Below are positions 55,162 through 64,000 of a stretch of 64,000 bases of DNA, piece by piece (the first letter of the stretch is position 1; every line of letters begins with the position of its first letter). Made by a program: the position numbers and the translations under genes. The stretch spans positions 1-64,000 of the forward strand of contig JARVGJ010000008.1 in the NCBI GenBank assembly GCA_029762595.1. Direction: 5' to 3'. The stretch is from Methanolobus sp. Lineage in GTDB: Archaea > Halobacteriota > Methanosarcinia > Methanosarcinales > Methanosarcinaceae. Under the pieces are notes generated by a model. That model made no database searches and was not told the origin of the DNA. It was given only the letters and a program-made list of their open reading frames with translations.

Positions 55162-56442
55162 ATGTCTGCTAACAATGAACCTATGACGATCTCTGAGAAG
55201 ATCTTTTCGAAGGCCTCCGGGAAGACGGTAAAGGCCGGAGAATTCGTAATGGCAAATATAGACAGGGCAATGACCCACGATATCACAGGACCTCTTGCAG
55301 TGGAAGGATTCTATGAGATCATGAGGGACAAAGAAGAGAAAAAGGTATGGGACCCAAGTAAGATAGTGATCCTTTTTGACCACCAGGTTCCTGCGGACTC
55401 TCTCAATGCCGCTGCCAACCACACCATGCTGAGGAAGTTCGCAAGGGAACAGGGCATCATCAATTATGACGTTTATGAGGGAGTCTGCCATCAGGTAATG
55501 CCTGAAAAGGGGCACGTCAGGCCCGGAGACCTTGTGGTGGGTTCTGACTCACACACATGTGCCTATGGTGCACTTGGGGCATTCTCAACCGGTATAGGCT
55601 CAACCGATATGGCAGCCGTCTTTGCATCAGGAAAGCTCTGGTTCAAGGTCCCTGATACTATCAGGTTTGAGGTAGAGGGCAAGCTTCCCGAACATGTCTA
55701 TTCCAAGGATGTCATCCTCCACCTCATAGGTGATGTGGGAGCAGAAGGTGCAAGATACAAGGCAGCCGAATATGCAGGCTCGACCATAAGGTCAATGCCG
55801 ATGTCTGAGCGCATGACCATTTCCAATATGGCCATAGAAATGGGAGGAAAGGCAGGCATCATAGAAGCGGATGAGATCACAGAGAAGTACCTCAAAGAAC
55901 GCATCCCTGACTATGAGTTTGACCCCTACTGGGCATCCGATGAAGGTGCCGAATATGAGCTTCACAAATATGATGTCAGCAACCTTGAGCCACAGGTTGC
56001 ATGCCCGCACAACGTAGACAATGTAAAACCTGTCACTGAAGTTGAAGGTACAAAAGTTGACCAGATATTCGTTGGTTCCTGTACCAACGGAAGATTTGAG
56101 GATATAGAGATAGTTGCCAGGATGATGGGAGATGAACCAGTGGCAAAAGATGTCAGACTTCTTATCATCCCTGCTTCCAGGACCGAATACATGAAAGTGC
56201 TCAGAGCAGGTTATATTGAGCAGTTCATGGAGGCAGGTGCTATTGTGGAAGCTCCCTGTTGTGGCCCTTGTATGGGTGGTTCTTTCGGACTGCTGGGTGA
56301 CGGCGAGGTAGGACTTGCAACATCCAACCGTAACTTTAAGGGACGTGAGGGTAGCCCACAGTCCTTCGTATACCTGAGCTCACCTGCAACAGCAGCAGCC
56401 TCAGCACTCACAGGAGAGATTACAGATCCCAGAAAGATCTGA
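55162..56442 (+). CDS. Homoaconitase / 3-isopropylmalate dehydratase large subunit
   Basis: The ATG at 55162 is preferred over 55135, which overlaps the previous stop, giving 426 residues. It is an aconitase-family Fe-S dehydratase: [20 protein letters not shown], the cluster cysteines in VGSCTNGR and [10 protein letters not shown], and DHQVPADS. In methanogens such proteins act in leucine synthesis (LeuC) or in 2-oxosuberate synthesis for coenzyme B (HacA). The distinguishing residues are on the small subunit, absent here. I lean to HacA, without proof. Confidence 0.92.
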   Translation: MSANNEPMTISEKIFSKASGKTVKAGEFVMANIDRAMTHDITGPLAVEGFYEIMRDKEEKKVWDPSKIVILFDHQVPADSLNAAANHTMLRKFAREQGIINYDVYEGVCHQVMPEKGHVRPGDLVVGSDSHTCAYGALGAFSTGIGSTDMAAVFASGKLWFKVPDTIRFEVEGKLPEHVYSKDVILHLIGDVGAEGARYKAAEYAGSTIRSMPMSERMTISNMAIEMGGKAGIIEADEITEKYLKERIPDYEFDPYWASDEGAEYELHKYDVSNLEPQVACPHNVDNVKPVTEVEGTKVDQIFVGSCTNGRFEDIEIVARMMGDEPVAKDVRLLIIPASRTEYMKVLRAGYIEQFMEAGAIVEAPCCGPCMGGSFGLLGDGEVGLATSNRNFKGREGSPQSFVYLSSPATAAASALTGEITDPRKI

Positions 56443-56497
56443 ACTCTTTATAAAGTAGGACCAAAAAAGATATATTACACGAATTTATATGATAGTT

Positions 56498-56572
56498 TCA
56501 GACGTTGGTATAACCAACACTATCCCGTCATATTGTGTGTGGATTACAACCAACGTCACCATGACTTTTTTT
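56498..56572 (+). ncRNA. Candidate structured small RNA between hacA and hisE
   Basis: GACGTTGG (56501-56508) pairs perfectly with CCAACGTC (56550-56557), enclosing a second stem AACC.AC.AC with GTGTGTGG.TT and a short GTTGGT/ACCAAC alternative. A TATA-like GATATATTA at 56469-56477 is the right distance upstream, and a T7 run at 56566-56572 could end transcription. No open frame covers it. It might instead be a terminator of the aconitase gene or a leader element of hisE. Confidence 0.4.
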
Positions 56573-56669
56573 GCTAACACGGTCCATAGCTAAAGGCATG
56601 GTTGTGGACTTAAAGACTGTAACGCCATAAAGATGTAATATTATACCATTTATTTTGGATTGATAGATA

Positions 56670-56969
56670 ATGACAGATACTGACCTCTCAATATTTGATG
56701 AACTGTATGGTATAATACAGGACAGGAAGGAAAATCCTGTTGAGAACTCATACGTGTGCTCTTTGCTCGATCACAGGAAAGGTATAGACAAGATACTGGA
56801 AAAGGTCGGGGAAGAAGCTATCGAAACGATACTTGCCGTTAAAGGCGAAAACAGGGATGAGATCATATACGAATCATCCGATCTGCTTTTCCATCTCATG
56901 GTAATGTTTGTGGCAAAGGGAATAACCCTTGAGGAGATTAGCACAGAACTTAAGAAAAGAAGAAAATGA
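56670..56969 (+). CDS. hisE: Phosphoribosyl-ATP pyrophosphatase
   Basis: The 99-residue all-alpha NTP-PPase has [20 protein letters not shown] and [15 protein letters not shown] with the acidic Mg ligands. It hydrolyses phosphoribosyl-ATP in the second step of histidine synthesis. It is unlinked to other his genes except hisF at 40597. Confidence 0.95.
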   Translation: MTDTDLSIFDELYGIIQDRKENPVENSYVCSLLDHRKGIDKILEKVGEEAIETILAVKGENRDEIIYESSDLLFHLMVMFVAKGITLEEISTELKKRRK

Positions 56970-57020
56970 TATTACCAGGATATCGGAAATATAAGGTTTC
57001 ATAAACCAATAAAAGACATC

Positions 57021-57896
57021 TCAGTACACGACCAGTTCGTGGAAAACATCTTTTTTGGACAGGACCCCTTTAGGAACACCATCATATAAGATCAGCAAAA
57101 AGCCTACATCATGCCTGTCAAATACCTTCACAGCATCATAAAGTGATGTTTCCGAGTCTATTGTTATGAGGTCACGGGTCATTATATCCTTGACCCTGGC
57201 AGTCATTTTACCACTTGCAACAGCACTGCCTATATCTGTAAAAGTTACAACCCCAAGTACCTCACCATCTTCTATAACAGGAACCCCATGGATAGTGTTC
57301 TCCATAAGCAAACGTGCCGTCTCCTGTATGGAAGCATTTTCACTAATTGATATGAGGTTTGTTCGTGCATAGTCCTTGACAGGTTTCTTTGGAAGGGAGA
57401 TCATCTCATTGATGGAGAATACAAGGGTGTTCTGGGTATCATCCCTTCCTACTATCTCCCCACGAACTATCAGTTTATTCACCGGCGTGGGGCCCATCTG
57501 GACCAGGTCCCCCTGCTCAAATCCCTTTATATTACCAAGGATCCTCATCATACCGTGGCAAAGGTCCGGATGTCTTACTGTGGTAAAACTGATCTCTGCC
57601 ACTGTTGCCCCTTCCACAAGCCTGTCATTTCTATATATAGGCACAGTAGCCTCATGATCCATTGCAGTGATACTCAAAGCCTCATATGCCTCACCCGTTG
57701 CCTTATAACCACCTTTGGGACCGGGTACGCCTTCTACAAGACCAAGGACTTTCAAAGATTGCATCTGGTTACGGACAGTTCCGGGATTACGGCTAATCAG
57801 TTCTGCAATTTCCTCACCTTTAATAGCGCGGTTTTTTTCCCTCTGAAGGTTGATCAATGCAATGAGAATATCTTTCTGTATGGGAGTCAGTTCCAC
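57021..57896 (-). CDS. CBS-domain regulator with N-terminal winged helix
   Basis: The 291-residue protein has an HTH (LTPIQKDILIALINLQ, ISRNPGTVRNQMQSLKVLGLV), then a small domain common to archaeal regulators (VRHPDLCHGMMRILGNIKGFE), and two CBS repeats (NLISISENASIQETARLLME; DLITIDSETSLYDAVKVFDR). CBS pairs bind adenosyl ligands, so it is likely a nucleotide-sensing transcription factor. Its target is unknown. Confidence 0.88.
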   Translation of the reverse strand: MELTPIQKDILIALINLQREKNRAIKGEEIAELISRNPGTVRNQMQSLKVLGLVEGVPGPKGGYKATGEAYEALSITAMDHEATVPIYRNDRLVEGATVAEISFTTVRHPDLCHGMMRILGNIKGFEQGDLVQMGPTPVNKLIVRGEIVGRDDTQNTLVFSINEMISLPKKPVKDYARTNLISISENASIQETARLLMENTIHGVPVIEDGEVLGVVTFTDIGSAVASGKMTARVKDIMTRDLITIDSETSLYDAVKVFDRHDVGFLLILYDGVPKGVLSKKDVFHELVVY

Positions 57897-57984
57897 AAAA
57901 TCACCGGTCCATTATCTCAAATATAGGTAATACATACTCAAAGGAGATATATAAACTGTAGTATTTCATCAAAGCGATAGTATA

Positions 57985-58030
57985 AAAGGTTATATTAATA
58001 GGAACAGAAAGGTTATATTAATAGGAACAG
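57985..58030 (+). repeat. 23-bp tandem duplication in the Nog1 promoter region
   Basis: The 23-bp unit 57985-58007 is repeated exactly at 58008-58030. Each contains GGTTATATTAATAGGAAC, which includes a TATA-like TTATATTA. It lies 45-90 bases upstream of the Nog1-like GTPase. It may duplicate the promoter. Confidence 0.8.
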
Positions 58031-58074
58031 GGATTTATACCTTAAAGTGATTTGATGGCACGACAGGAAGGAAC

Positions 58075-59082
58075 ATGATCTTTGAAAAAATAAATACAGT
58101 CCCCACATCAGAAGAATTGCTGGACAAGGCCTTCAGAAGAGCAACCAGGGCTATGTCCGGGAAAACCATTACAGGCAGAAGGACCGCAATTGAGGCAAAC
58201 GAGTCTATGATGCTGACAGCAGCGAACATACTTACAGATAATCTTAAGAACATTGTCAGAAGATTCCCTACCTTTGAAAATCTTCCACCTTTCTACTACG
58301 AACTTGCAGACGTAATGGTAGGAGTGGACGACTTGAGGAAATCCCTGAGCAGGCTTGACTGGGCAAGTGCAAAGATACATGAGATAGCAAGGGAACACGT
58401 CGGAAATATTAGAAAGAGCAAGGATCCTATCCATGTGAGAAAACAATGTTTCGGACGTATTTCATCTATAATCTATTCCATAGACAAAGATCTGCTTTTC
58501 CTTAACAAGGCCCGGAACAAACTTCGGAAACTCCCCTCGGTTGAAGATGAGCCAACCATAGTGGTTGCAGGATATCCAAACATCGGTAAATCCAGCTTTG
58601 TTACAAAGGTCACCGGGGCAACACCTGAGATAGCACCATACCCATTCACCACAAAAGGTGTATCCATAGGTCATTTCTTTGTTGGGAATGACAGATATCA
58701 GGTAATGGACACTCCCGGACTTCTTGACCGGCCAATGTCGCAGCGAAATGAGATCGAACTTCAGGCGATAACCGCCTTAAAGAACCTGGATGCCGTAGTT
58801 CTCTTCATAATAGATCCAACTGAGACATGCGGATACGAGATAAAAGATCAGAAACGCATGCTTGACGAGGTACGTAGTGAGTTCAAATTACCTGTGCTTG
58901 TTGTTGCAAACAAGTCAGACCTGCCACAGTACAAGCAACTTGATTATGTGGATATGAAAATGTCCACGGCAACCGGCGAAGGCGTAAGTGAGGTTACTTT
59001 GAAACTTATAGAAATGGTCACAAAAGCCATCGAAGAAAAGCAGAAGGATGAAGAAGAACAAATAATTGAAAATGAACTGTGA
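58075..59082 (+). CDS. Nog1-family GTPase
   Basis: The 335-residue protein matches archaeal Nog1/Obg-related GTPases. A helical N-domain occupies 1-155 and the G domain follows: G1 AGYPNIGKSSFV, G3 DTPGLLDRP, G4 VANKSDLP. In eukaryotes Nog1 assembles the large ribosomal subunit. The acidic C-terminus (KQKDEEEQIIENEL) is variable. Confidence 0.92.
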   Translation: MIFEKINTVPTSEELLDKAFRRATRAMSGKTITGRRTAIEANESMMLTAANILTDNLKNIVRRFPTFENLPPFYYELADVMVGVDDLRKSLSRLDWASAKIHEIAREHVGNIRKSKDPIHVRKQCFGRISSIIYSIDKDLLFLNKARNKLRKLPSVEDEPTIVVAGYPNIGKSSFVTKVTGATPEIAPYPFTTKGVSIGHFFVGNDRYQVMDTPGLLDRPMSQRNEIELQAITALKNLDAVVLFIIDPTETCGYEIKDQKRMLDEVRSEFKLPVLVVANKSDLPQYKQLDYVDMKMSTATGEGVSEVTLKLIEMVTKAIEEKQKDEEEQIIENEL

Positions 59083-59087
59083 CATCG

Positions 59088-60230
59088 TCACAGGACCTTT
59101 TCCATAATATCCAGTGCATCCATGAGCTTATCCATGGATGAAGCATAAGAAAGACGTATATGTCCTTCACCACGGTCACCAAAGGCAGTACCAGGGACAA
59201 CTATTACCCCGTTTGAGATTAATTTTGAAGCTATCTCTGCTGATGTAGTTCCCTCAGGAACTTCAGGGAAAGCGTAGAACGCACCTTTTGGAGATTCGCA
59301 TTTAAGTCCTATGGAATTAAGACCTTCAACAAGCATGTCCCTGCGGGACCTGAACTCATCACGCATGGCAAAAACCGAGTCCATTGGGCCAGATACGGCG
59401 GCAAGTGCAGCTTTCTGTGCAATTGAATTGGCACATGCCTGCACATATTGGTGTACCTTGAGCATCTGCTCTGTATATTCCTTACCTGCAGCTACATAGC
59501 CTATTCTCCACCCGGTCATTGAAAATGTCTTGGAAACTGCGTTCACGGTGATGACGTTATCGGAGAACTGTGCAGGACTTACATGCTCACCCTCATAGAT
59601 GAAATGTTCGTAGACCTCATCAGATATCAGGGTTATACCATGATCATCTGCTATCTGGGCAAATGCTTCCATATCGCCCTTAGTTTGAACAGCCCCTGTA
59701 GGGTTTGCAGGAGAATTAACGATCATGGCTTTGGTCTTCGGGGAGATCATCTCAACAACCGTCTCAGGACTTATAGTCAGATCATCTGCAAGAGGGAGAG
59801 AGATCACACGACCGCCCATCAGGCTTACCAGGGAGTTATAGGATACAAAGCCCGGATTTGCTATGAGTACCTCATCTGCAGGGTCCACAAGTGATGCAAT
59901 TGCAAGTTCCAGGGCCTCTGATGCACCGGAAGTGACAATGATCCCTTCGGGAGAGACCTCAAAACCATTCTCATTCTTGAACTTATGGCTCAATGCCTGG
60001 CGAAGCCCGGGTATGCCCGGACCTGCTGTATATCCGGTGAACCCTTCATTTATGGCATCTATTGCCGCCTGCTTGATATGACCGGGAGTGTCAAAATCCG
60101 GTTGTCCCAGACCAAGATTGATGGCATTTGGACCAGCGCCTTCAAACATCTTCCTTATACCGGAGATGTCAAGATCAAGAACCCTCTGTGCAAATCTTGA
60201 AACAGGCATAGTTATGTAATCCCCCGGCAT
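59088..60230 (-). CDS. PLP-dependent class I/II aminotransferase, AspC-type
   Basis: The 380-residue fold-type I enzyme has the PLP lysine in SKTFSMTGWRIGYVA and substrate arginine regions IRLSYASS and SPANPTGAV. It belongs with aspartate/aromatic aminotransferases. A shorter start (MPVSRFAQRVLDL) is possible. It converges with Nog1, 5 bases apart. Its specificity is uncertain. Confidence 0.9.
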   Translation of the reverse strand: MPGDYITMPVSRFAQRVLDLDISGIRKMFEGAGPNAINLGLGQPDFDTPGHIKQAAIDAINEGFTGYTAGPGIPGLRQALSHKFKNENGFEVSPEGIIVTSGASEALELAIASLVDPADEVLIANPGFVSYNSLVSLMGGRVISLPLADDLTISPETVVEMISPKTKAMIVNSPANPTGAVQTKGDMEAFAQIADDHGITLISDEVYEHFIYEGEHVSPAQFSDNVITVNAVSKTFSMTGWRIGYVAAGKEYTEQMLKVHQYVQACANSIAQKAALAAVSGPMDSVFAMRDEFRSRRDMLVEGLNSIGLKCESPKGAFYAFPEVPEGTTSAEIASKLISNGVIVVPGTAFGDRGEGHIRLSYASSMDKLMDALDIMEKVL

Positions 60231-60232
60231 TA

Positions 60233-60841
60233 TTACTCTATATTAGTGTGTCTTGATTTGAGGTCCTCTTCCGAAGCCCCTGTTATGTATATGAGCTCTG
60301 CTATAACAGCATCAAGGAAAACGCTTGCAGATGTTTCAAAAGAGGTACCCAGCGGAGTGAGATAAGTATATTCACCACGCATATGACGCTCGACATATCC
60401 GCCTGCATCATCCTTTGTTCTGCCGGGAAGGACTATTACAGTATCTGACAATTTACCCAGCTTGGAGTTCTTATTCGAAGTAATGGTCACAAGCTTGGCA
60501 CCTATTTCTTTGGCAACTTTCCCAAGATCTGAAACAGAACGGGTCTGTCCTGAACCTGAAATTGCAATCACTATATCCTCTTTACTGACAGCAGGTGTTG
60601 TGGTCTCACCCACCACGTGGGACGCAAGTCCAAGGTGCATGAGCCTCATGGCAAATGCCCTTCCAACAAGACCTGAACGTCCGGCACCCATTACAAAGAT
60701 CCTTCTTGCACCCATTATTTCTTCAAGCATCTGCCTGACAGAATCCTTGTCAAGCTTATCAGCTACATTTTCAAGATGTTCGGCCATTAATCTAATAGAA
60801 GACGTTAAATAATCACACTCAGTTAAATGAATCTCTTTCAT
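60233..60841 (-). CDS. hxlB: 6-phospho-3-hexuloisomerase
   Basis: The start MKEIHLTECDY at 60841 is chosen because of GAGGAA upstream, giving 202 residues. The SIS-domain enzyme has RIFVMGAGRSGLVGRAFAMRLMHLG and ISGSGQTRSVS. With hexulose-phosphate synthase it forms the archaeal ribulose monophosphate pathway, giving ribulose 5-phosphate for PRPP. It lies immediately upstream of the aminotransferase gene. Confidence 0.92.
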   Translation of the reverse strand: MKEIHLTECDYLTSSIRLMAEHLENVADKLDKDSVRQMLEEIMGARRIFVMGAGRSGLVGRAFAMRLMHLGLASHVVGETTTPAVSKEDIVIAISGSGQTRSVSDLGKVAKEIGAKLVTITSNKNSKLGKLSDTVIVLPGRTKDDAGGYVERHMRGEYTYLTPLGTSFETSASVFLDAVIAELIYITGASEEDLKSRHTNIE

Positions 60842-60858
60842 CTGATTTCCTCTGAAGG

Positions 60859-61401
60859 TCAATCTAAAATAAAAGGACTGTCATGTTTATCTCTTGCATC
60901 GTCCTTATAATTGATACTTTTAATCTTCCAGCCATCGATATTGCTTAATTCCTCATATAAACACATGATATCTGAATTATCTCCGGTCCAGTAGCAGTCT
61001 AAAATAGTGTCCTTGTCTTTAAGTTCTTCGGTTATGGAGCCTGCAAGATAGAATAGGGCCTTCTTGCTGGAAAAGGGAACATTGAAAGTTGTCCTGTATC
61101 CTTCCCTGGACTTTGCATATGCAACAAGGATATAACCATTGCTTTCATATCCCGTTATTTCCTCAAAATCACAAATGACCTCAAGTTCATGAACGGCCGA
61201 ATTATCAATATTGGCAATACCCAGAAGTATCTGACCTATAACGACATCCTGTACCTGTCTTCCAAACCACACGGATATTTTACCGTATGTACAGACTAAA
61301 TTCACATCATCCCTCCCCATCTCAAGAGAAGAAAAGGAGAGATTGGGCGATATCAGATTTTTCCTGTTTTCTTTCTTATCCATTTGCTTCACGCAAATCA
61401 T
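60859..61401 (-). CDS. Hypothetical protein in the Era-like GTPase operon
   Basis: The 180-residue product starts with an ATGA overlap on the DUF2073 stop; an inner MDKKENRK start is also possible. It is soluble and beta-rich (LICTYGKISVWFGRQV-like, ELEVICDFEEITG, GYRTTFNVPFS). I recognise no family. The tight spacing suggests it belongs with the GTPase/DUF2073 pair. Confidence 0.7.
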   Translation of the reverse strand: MICVKQMDKKENRKNLISPNLSFSSLEMGRDDVNLVCTYGKISVWFGRQVQDVVIGQILLGIANIDNSAVHELEVICDFEEITGYESNGYILVAYAKSREGYRTTFNVPFSSKKALFYLAGSITEELKDKDTILDCYWTGDNSDIMCLYEELSNIDGWKIKSINYKDDARDKHDSPFILD

Positions 61402-61769
61402 TTGTTTGTGGAAATGAGAGCACTTATCATATTGCGGTCTTTCTTAAGGGTCTTTAGCTGATCAGCAGGCCCTATGACCGTAAGCCTTGTCTTCAGAGAA
61501 TTCTTTTTCAAGAGCTTCCCTATAAAGGAGTTATCCACTTCTGAAGGATAGCTTTCCATCTCTATACCTGAAAAACCATCCGGCTCTATAAGGGTCATGG
61601 TCATCTCTATAAGGCTTGCTTCCTCCTCAGGACTCAGGCCTTTTTCAAGGACCAGTATCTTTCCACTTTTTACTTCATCAATAATAAACCTGACCTTTTC
61701 CACAGGGGTCATCTCTGACAGCCTGTGCTCTGATACAAGATCCATCTGGAAACCCTGCATAGACATCAC
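61398..61769 (-). CDS. DUF2073 protein
   Basis: The 123-residue archaeal protein has EKVRFIIDEVKSGKILVLEKGLSP and LTVIGPADQLKTLKKD. It is nearly always encoded next to an Era-like GTPase, and its ATG overlaps that gene's stop. It is probably a partner or effector of the GTPase, perhaps in ribosome assembly. Confidence 0.88.
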   Translation of the reverse strand: MMSMQGFQMDLVSEHRLSEMTPVEKVRFIIDEVKSGKILVLEKGLSPEEEASLIEMTMTLIEPDGFSGIEMESYPSEVDNSFIGKLLKKNSLKTRLTVIGPADQLKTLKKDRNMISALISTNK

Positions 61770-62401
61770 CCAAACCTCTTTGCAAGTTCTTCATAGAATG
61801 TATCTATGTTCTTTCCCTCCAGGGCCGAGATCGAAACCATAGGATGCTGGGGGAACGCATCTCTTATGGTTGCAGGTGCTGCGTCTGCAAGATCCACTTT
61901 GTTAGCAACTATCAGAAGCGGAAGACTTCTTGCTTCCATATTCCCTATAACAGTGACATTGACCTGGGTGAAAGGATCCTCTGTGGCATCCATTACAAGA
62001 ATTACACCATCAAGGTTCTCAAGCCATTTAACGGCTTCAATTACACCTTCTGTAGCTTCTTTTGCACGTCTTTTAGACTCTGCCTCGTCCATACCCTGCT
62101 CCATGAACTCATGGAAGTCTATCTTTGTGGCAAGTCCCGGCGTATCGATGATATCCAGAGTGATGGAGCTACCATTGGTCTTGATGGTCACACCTTCCCT
62201 ACGCCTTGCACGTCTTGTTTCGTGGGCAATATTAGATACCGAGCCCATAGCATCCCCGGTCCAGTCCCTTAATATGCGATTGGCAAGGGTTGTCTTACCG
62301 GCATTTGGCGGACCATATATACCAATACGAGCATTCTGTTTTTTAAACAGCCTTTTGAAAACATCTGAAAAATTCCTCTTGAACTTCTTGATTACGCCCA
62401 T
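61766..62401 (-). CDS. Era-like GTPase of archaeal type
   Basis: The 211-residue GTPase has G1 GPPNAGKTTLANRI, switch I region THETRRARRREGVTI, G3 DTPGLATKID, G4 VANKVDLADA and a C-terminal helix. The KH domain of bacterial Era is missing. The operon with DUF2073 is conserved in euryarchaea. An RNA or ribosome role is inferred. Confidence 0.9.
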   Translation of the reverse strand: MGVIKKFKRNFSDVFKRLFKKQNARIGIYGPPNAGKTTLANRILRDWTGDAMGSVSNIAHETRRARRREGVTIKTNGSSITLDIIDTPGLATKIDFHEFMEQGMDEAESKRRAKEATEGVIEAVKWLENLDGVILVMDATEDPFTQVNVTVIGNMEARSLPLLIVANKVDLADAAPATIRDAFPQHPMVSISALEGKNIDTFYEELAKRFG

Positions 62402-62514
62402 TCATTCCCTCCGTGAAGTAGCATTATATTTAATTATGGATAATTTTAGTAGTATAAACACGCATTAACATATATTTCTTATTATCTAAAACCATGGACT
62501 CTCTATTAATAACA

Positions 62515-63513
62515 TCATAGGACCCTTGACATAGCGGAATTTATTGCAATCTCTGCAATATTTGAACCATAGTCCCCGGTCCTGTCAATACTGTCCACAA
62601 CGGTACCAAGAGCAGCAACTGAGCCATAAGAATCGATATCCAGAATAGCCCCATTCAGCTTTGTTATCATAAGGGACATGTTTGATACCCGGTCAATTAC
62701 CTGATTTGCCAGCACTACATCAAAATTGTAGAGTGCGTCTATTGCATCCTCCACGATCTTTCTTGAAATCTGCGACGTCGTTTCTATCATTTCCATGATA
62801 TCATCAGGGATGGGGGCATTCAAAGTTGTGGTTACCTTTGCTATTTTTCGTGCGTGGTCAGCTATACGTTCAATGGGACCTGCTGCCATCCTCAGGTCAT
62901 GGTACTCATCTATAGAGGTATCAGCGGCATCCGGTAGTCTGGCTCCCCTCAATATAGAACGGAACTGTTTTGCTATCAGCAGGAACAAACGATCCACATC
63001 ATCATCCCTCTGGTCAACATCCAGGGCAAGATCAGCATCAAGGGTCTTAATAGCCTTTATTGCATCGATGTGCATTGAATTGGATATCAGGTACATCCTT
63101 CTTACACTCTTTTTGATAGAGATCTCATCAGGGTTCAAAAGATCCTGGATAACTACCTTTTTTGCTGTCTCCTCTATAATTTCAGGACCTATCAACTTAT
63201 AGCACATACTTCGGATAATGCTCTTTTGTTCTGCAAGTATCCTGTCGGCTTTAACTTCGATGGTATCAGAGCCTGCAAGGTATGCAGCTATCATGTCCCT
63301 TATGAGGACGTCACCCATCCTCCCTGATACGTCGATCTGTATCTTCCTTGCCGGAGGGCTATCATGTATTGGATCAATTATCAATTTTCCGTCGGGCTGA
63401 GGCTGTAAAGTGACCCTGCTACCTGTTTTAATACCTACCTTGTCCGCCCAGGTTTTGGGAAGTGATATTATGTAAGTTGAACCGCCAGTCTGCTGAACTT
63501 TTCTGGTTTCTAT
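62515..63513 (-). CDS. AbrB/PhoU domain regulator with probable ATA start
   Basis: The protein is 332 residues from ATA 63513, where GAGGG lies 6 bases upstream. The first ordinary start, TTG 63384, would remove the SpoVT-AbrB domain (VQQTGGSTYIISLPKTWADK). That domain plus two PhoU repeats (about 120-215 and 225-325) is the archaeal PhoU-like regulator layout. It may control phosphate uptake, but no pst genes are in view. Confidence 0.9.
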   Translation of the reverse strand: METRKVQQTGGSTYIISLPKTWADKVGIKTGSRVTLQPQPDGKLIIDPIHDSPPARKIQIDVSGRMGDVLIRDMIAAYLAGSDTIEVKADRILAEQKSIIRSMCYKLIGPEIIEETAKKVVIQDLLNPDEISIKKSVRRMYLISNSMHIDAIKAIKTLDADLALDVDQRDDDVDRLFLLIAKQFRSILRGARLPDAADTSIDEYHDLRMAAGPIERIADHARKIAKVTTTLNAPIPDDIMEMIETTSQISRKIVEDAIDALYNFDVVLANQVIDRVSNMSLMITKLNGAILDIDSYGSVAALGTVVDSIDRTGDYGSNIAEIAINSAMSRVL

Positions 63514-63626
63514 TGAAATCCCTCATTTATGTTATGAAATATGTGAATATATAGAACATCAAGTAATATATAGGCACTTCCCCTATAATAAAAGGCATAT
63601 CCTACGTAAACCACGATACTCATACA

Positions 63627-64000
63627 CTATAAACGTAGAAAATGTTCTTTTGATCCTATGTACACCCTTATATCTGCAGGCGAGGAAGTTTTTGAGGAAA
63701 GAATAAGCATTGAAAATGACTTCCATTCTATAAGAACATCAACTACATGCAAAGTGTCATCTTCAAGAAAATGTTCCCTTTTTATAACATCCAATACCTT
63801 TTCAGAGAAAGCAGAAGCAAAAGATGTCTCAAAGGGATGAACAGAGTTGATAGAACCGGACATTATATGACATATATTCTCAGAACAGAGAGTAATTTGC
63901 TCCTCATCAAAAGATAAATGAAAGTTAAGACCGCATGCATTTGTCCAAAAACGATATTTTGCCCCTTTTTTTAAAGCTGTGGGGAGCTCTGCGGTTGTTA
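63627..64000 (-). CDS. C-terminal part of an unrecognised protein, truncated at the right edge
   Basis: The minus-strand frame is open to the window end and stops at 63627. It reads KKGAKYRFWTNACGLNFHLS and continues through SINSVHPFETSFASAFSE and LHVVDVLIEWKSFSMLI. An internal ATG at 63863 exists, but the upstream frame looks coding, so the gene probably begins beyond the window. The family is unknown. Confidence 0.6.
   Translation of the reverse strand, partial: TTAELPTALKKGAKYRFWTNACGLNFHLSFDEEQITLCSENICHIMSGSINSVHPFETSFASAFSEKVLDVIKREHFLEDDTLHVVDVLIEWKSFSMLILSSKTSSPADIRVYIGSKEHFLRL

Noticed and set aside
1-64000. CRISPR arrays, tRNA and rRNA genes
   Set aside because: I looked for regularly spaced repeats with unique spacers and for tRNA T-loop and acceptor patterns in the gaps between genes and found none that hold up. 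A tRNAscan or Rfam search would be needed to be sure.

Overview
The window is chromosome from a methanogenic archaeon, most likely of the Methanosarcinaceae (Methanolobus, Methanococcoides or Methanomethylovorans type). The evidence is an intact methyl-coenzyme M reductase (MCR) activation gene cluster (atwA, mmp3, mmp6, mmp5, mmp15, mmp17, mmp7), class I lysyl-tRNA synthetase, aIF5A, FEN-1, formate-dependent PurP, archaeal HxlB, aconitase-family HacA/LeuC, archaeal TATA boxes and strong GGAGG ribosome binding sites. No rRNA, tRNA or CRISPR array was recognised. The species cannot be fixed from the sequence alone.

Region 1-9.1 kb is the most accessory part. It has a possible transposase fragment at the left edge and three copies of a 135-175 bp hairpin-rich MITE, one with a perfect 8-bp target duplication. 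It also has a PRC-barrel gene whose second half has decayed, and a CGGC protein. An ArsR-repressor operon there encodes two small proteins with very high methionine content. Beyond it lie a phosphoribosyltransferase and a MoxR ATPase / giant VWA protein pair (NorQ/NorD type).

Region 9.1-29.4 kb carries stress and housekeeping genes: MsrB, GpmI, FEN-1, a presenilin-like protease, the seven-gene MCR activation operon on the minus strand, a matrixin-like membrane protease, a DNA alkyltransferase, an aldehyde ferredoxin oxidoreductase and PurP. A peptidase E gene sits between a decayed copy of the fen 3' end and the intact fen gene, which looks like a recombination scar.

Region 29.4-45 kb holds aIF5A next to agmatinase (polyamine/hypusine logic), PCMT, a fused 5-oxoprolinase, HisF with a MazG-like enzyme, and a U32 peptidase overlapping an Rcl-like nucleotide hydrolase. 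Region 45-64 kb holds LysS, a base-excision-type glycosylase with a TPD-motif (CDIN1-like) nuclease, Prs, MoaC, Nnr, a TrkA-N/DHH phosphoesterase, HacA, HisE, a CBS regulator, Nog1, an aminotransferase, HxlB, the archaeal Era-like GTPase/DUF2073 operon and an AbrB-PhoU regulator.

A recurring oddity is genes whose expected N-terminus has no ATG, GTG or TTG. In two of them (positions 52825 and 63513) an ATT or ATA codon lies exactly where a start belongs, behind a good Shine-Dalgarno sequence. The methionine-rich ArsR operon and these non-canonical starts are the best leads in the window.
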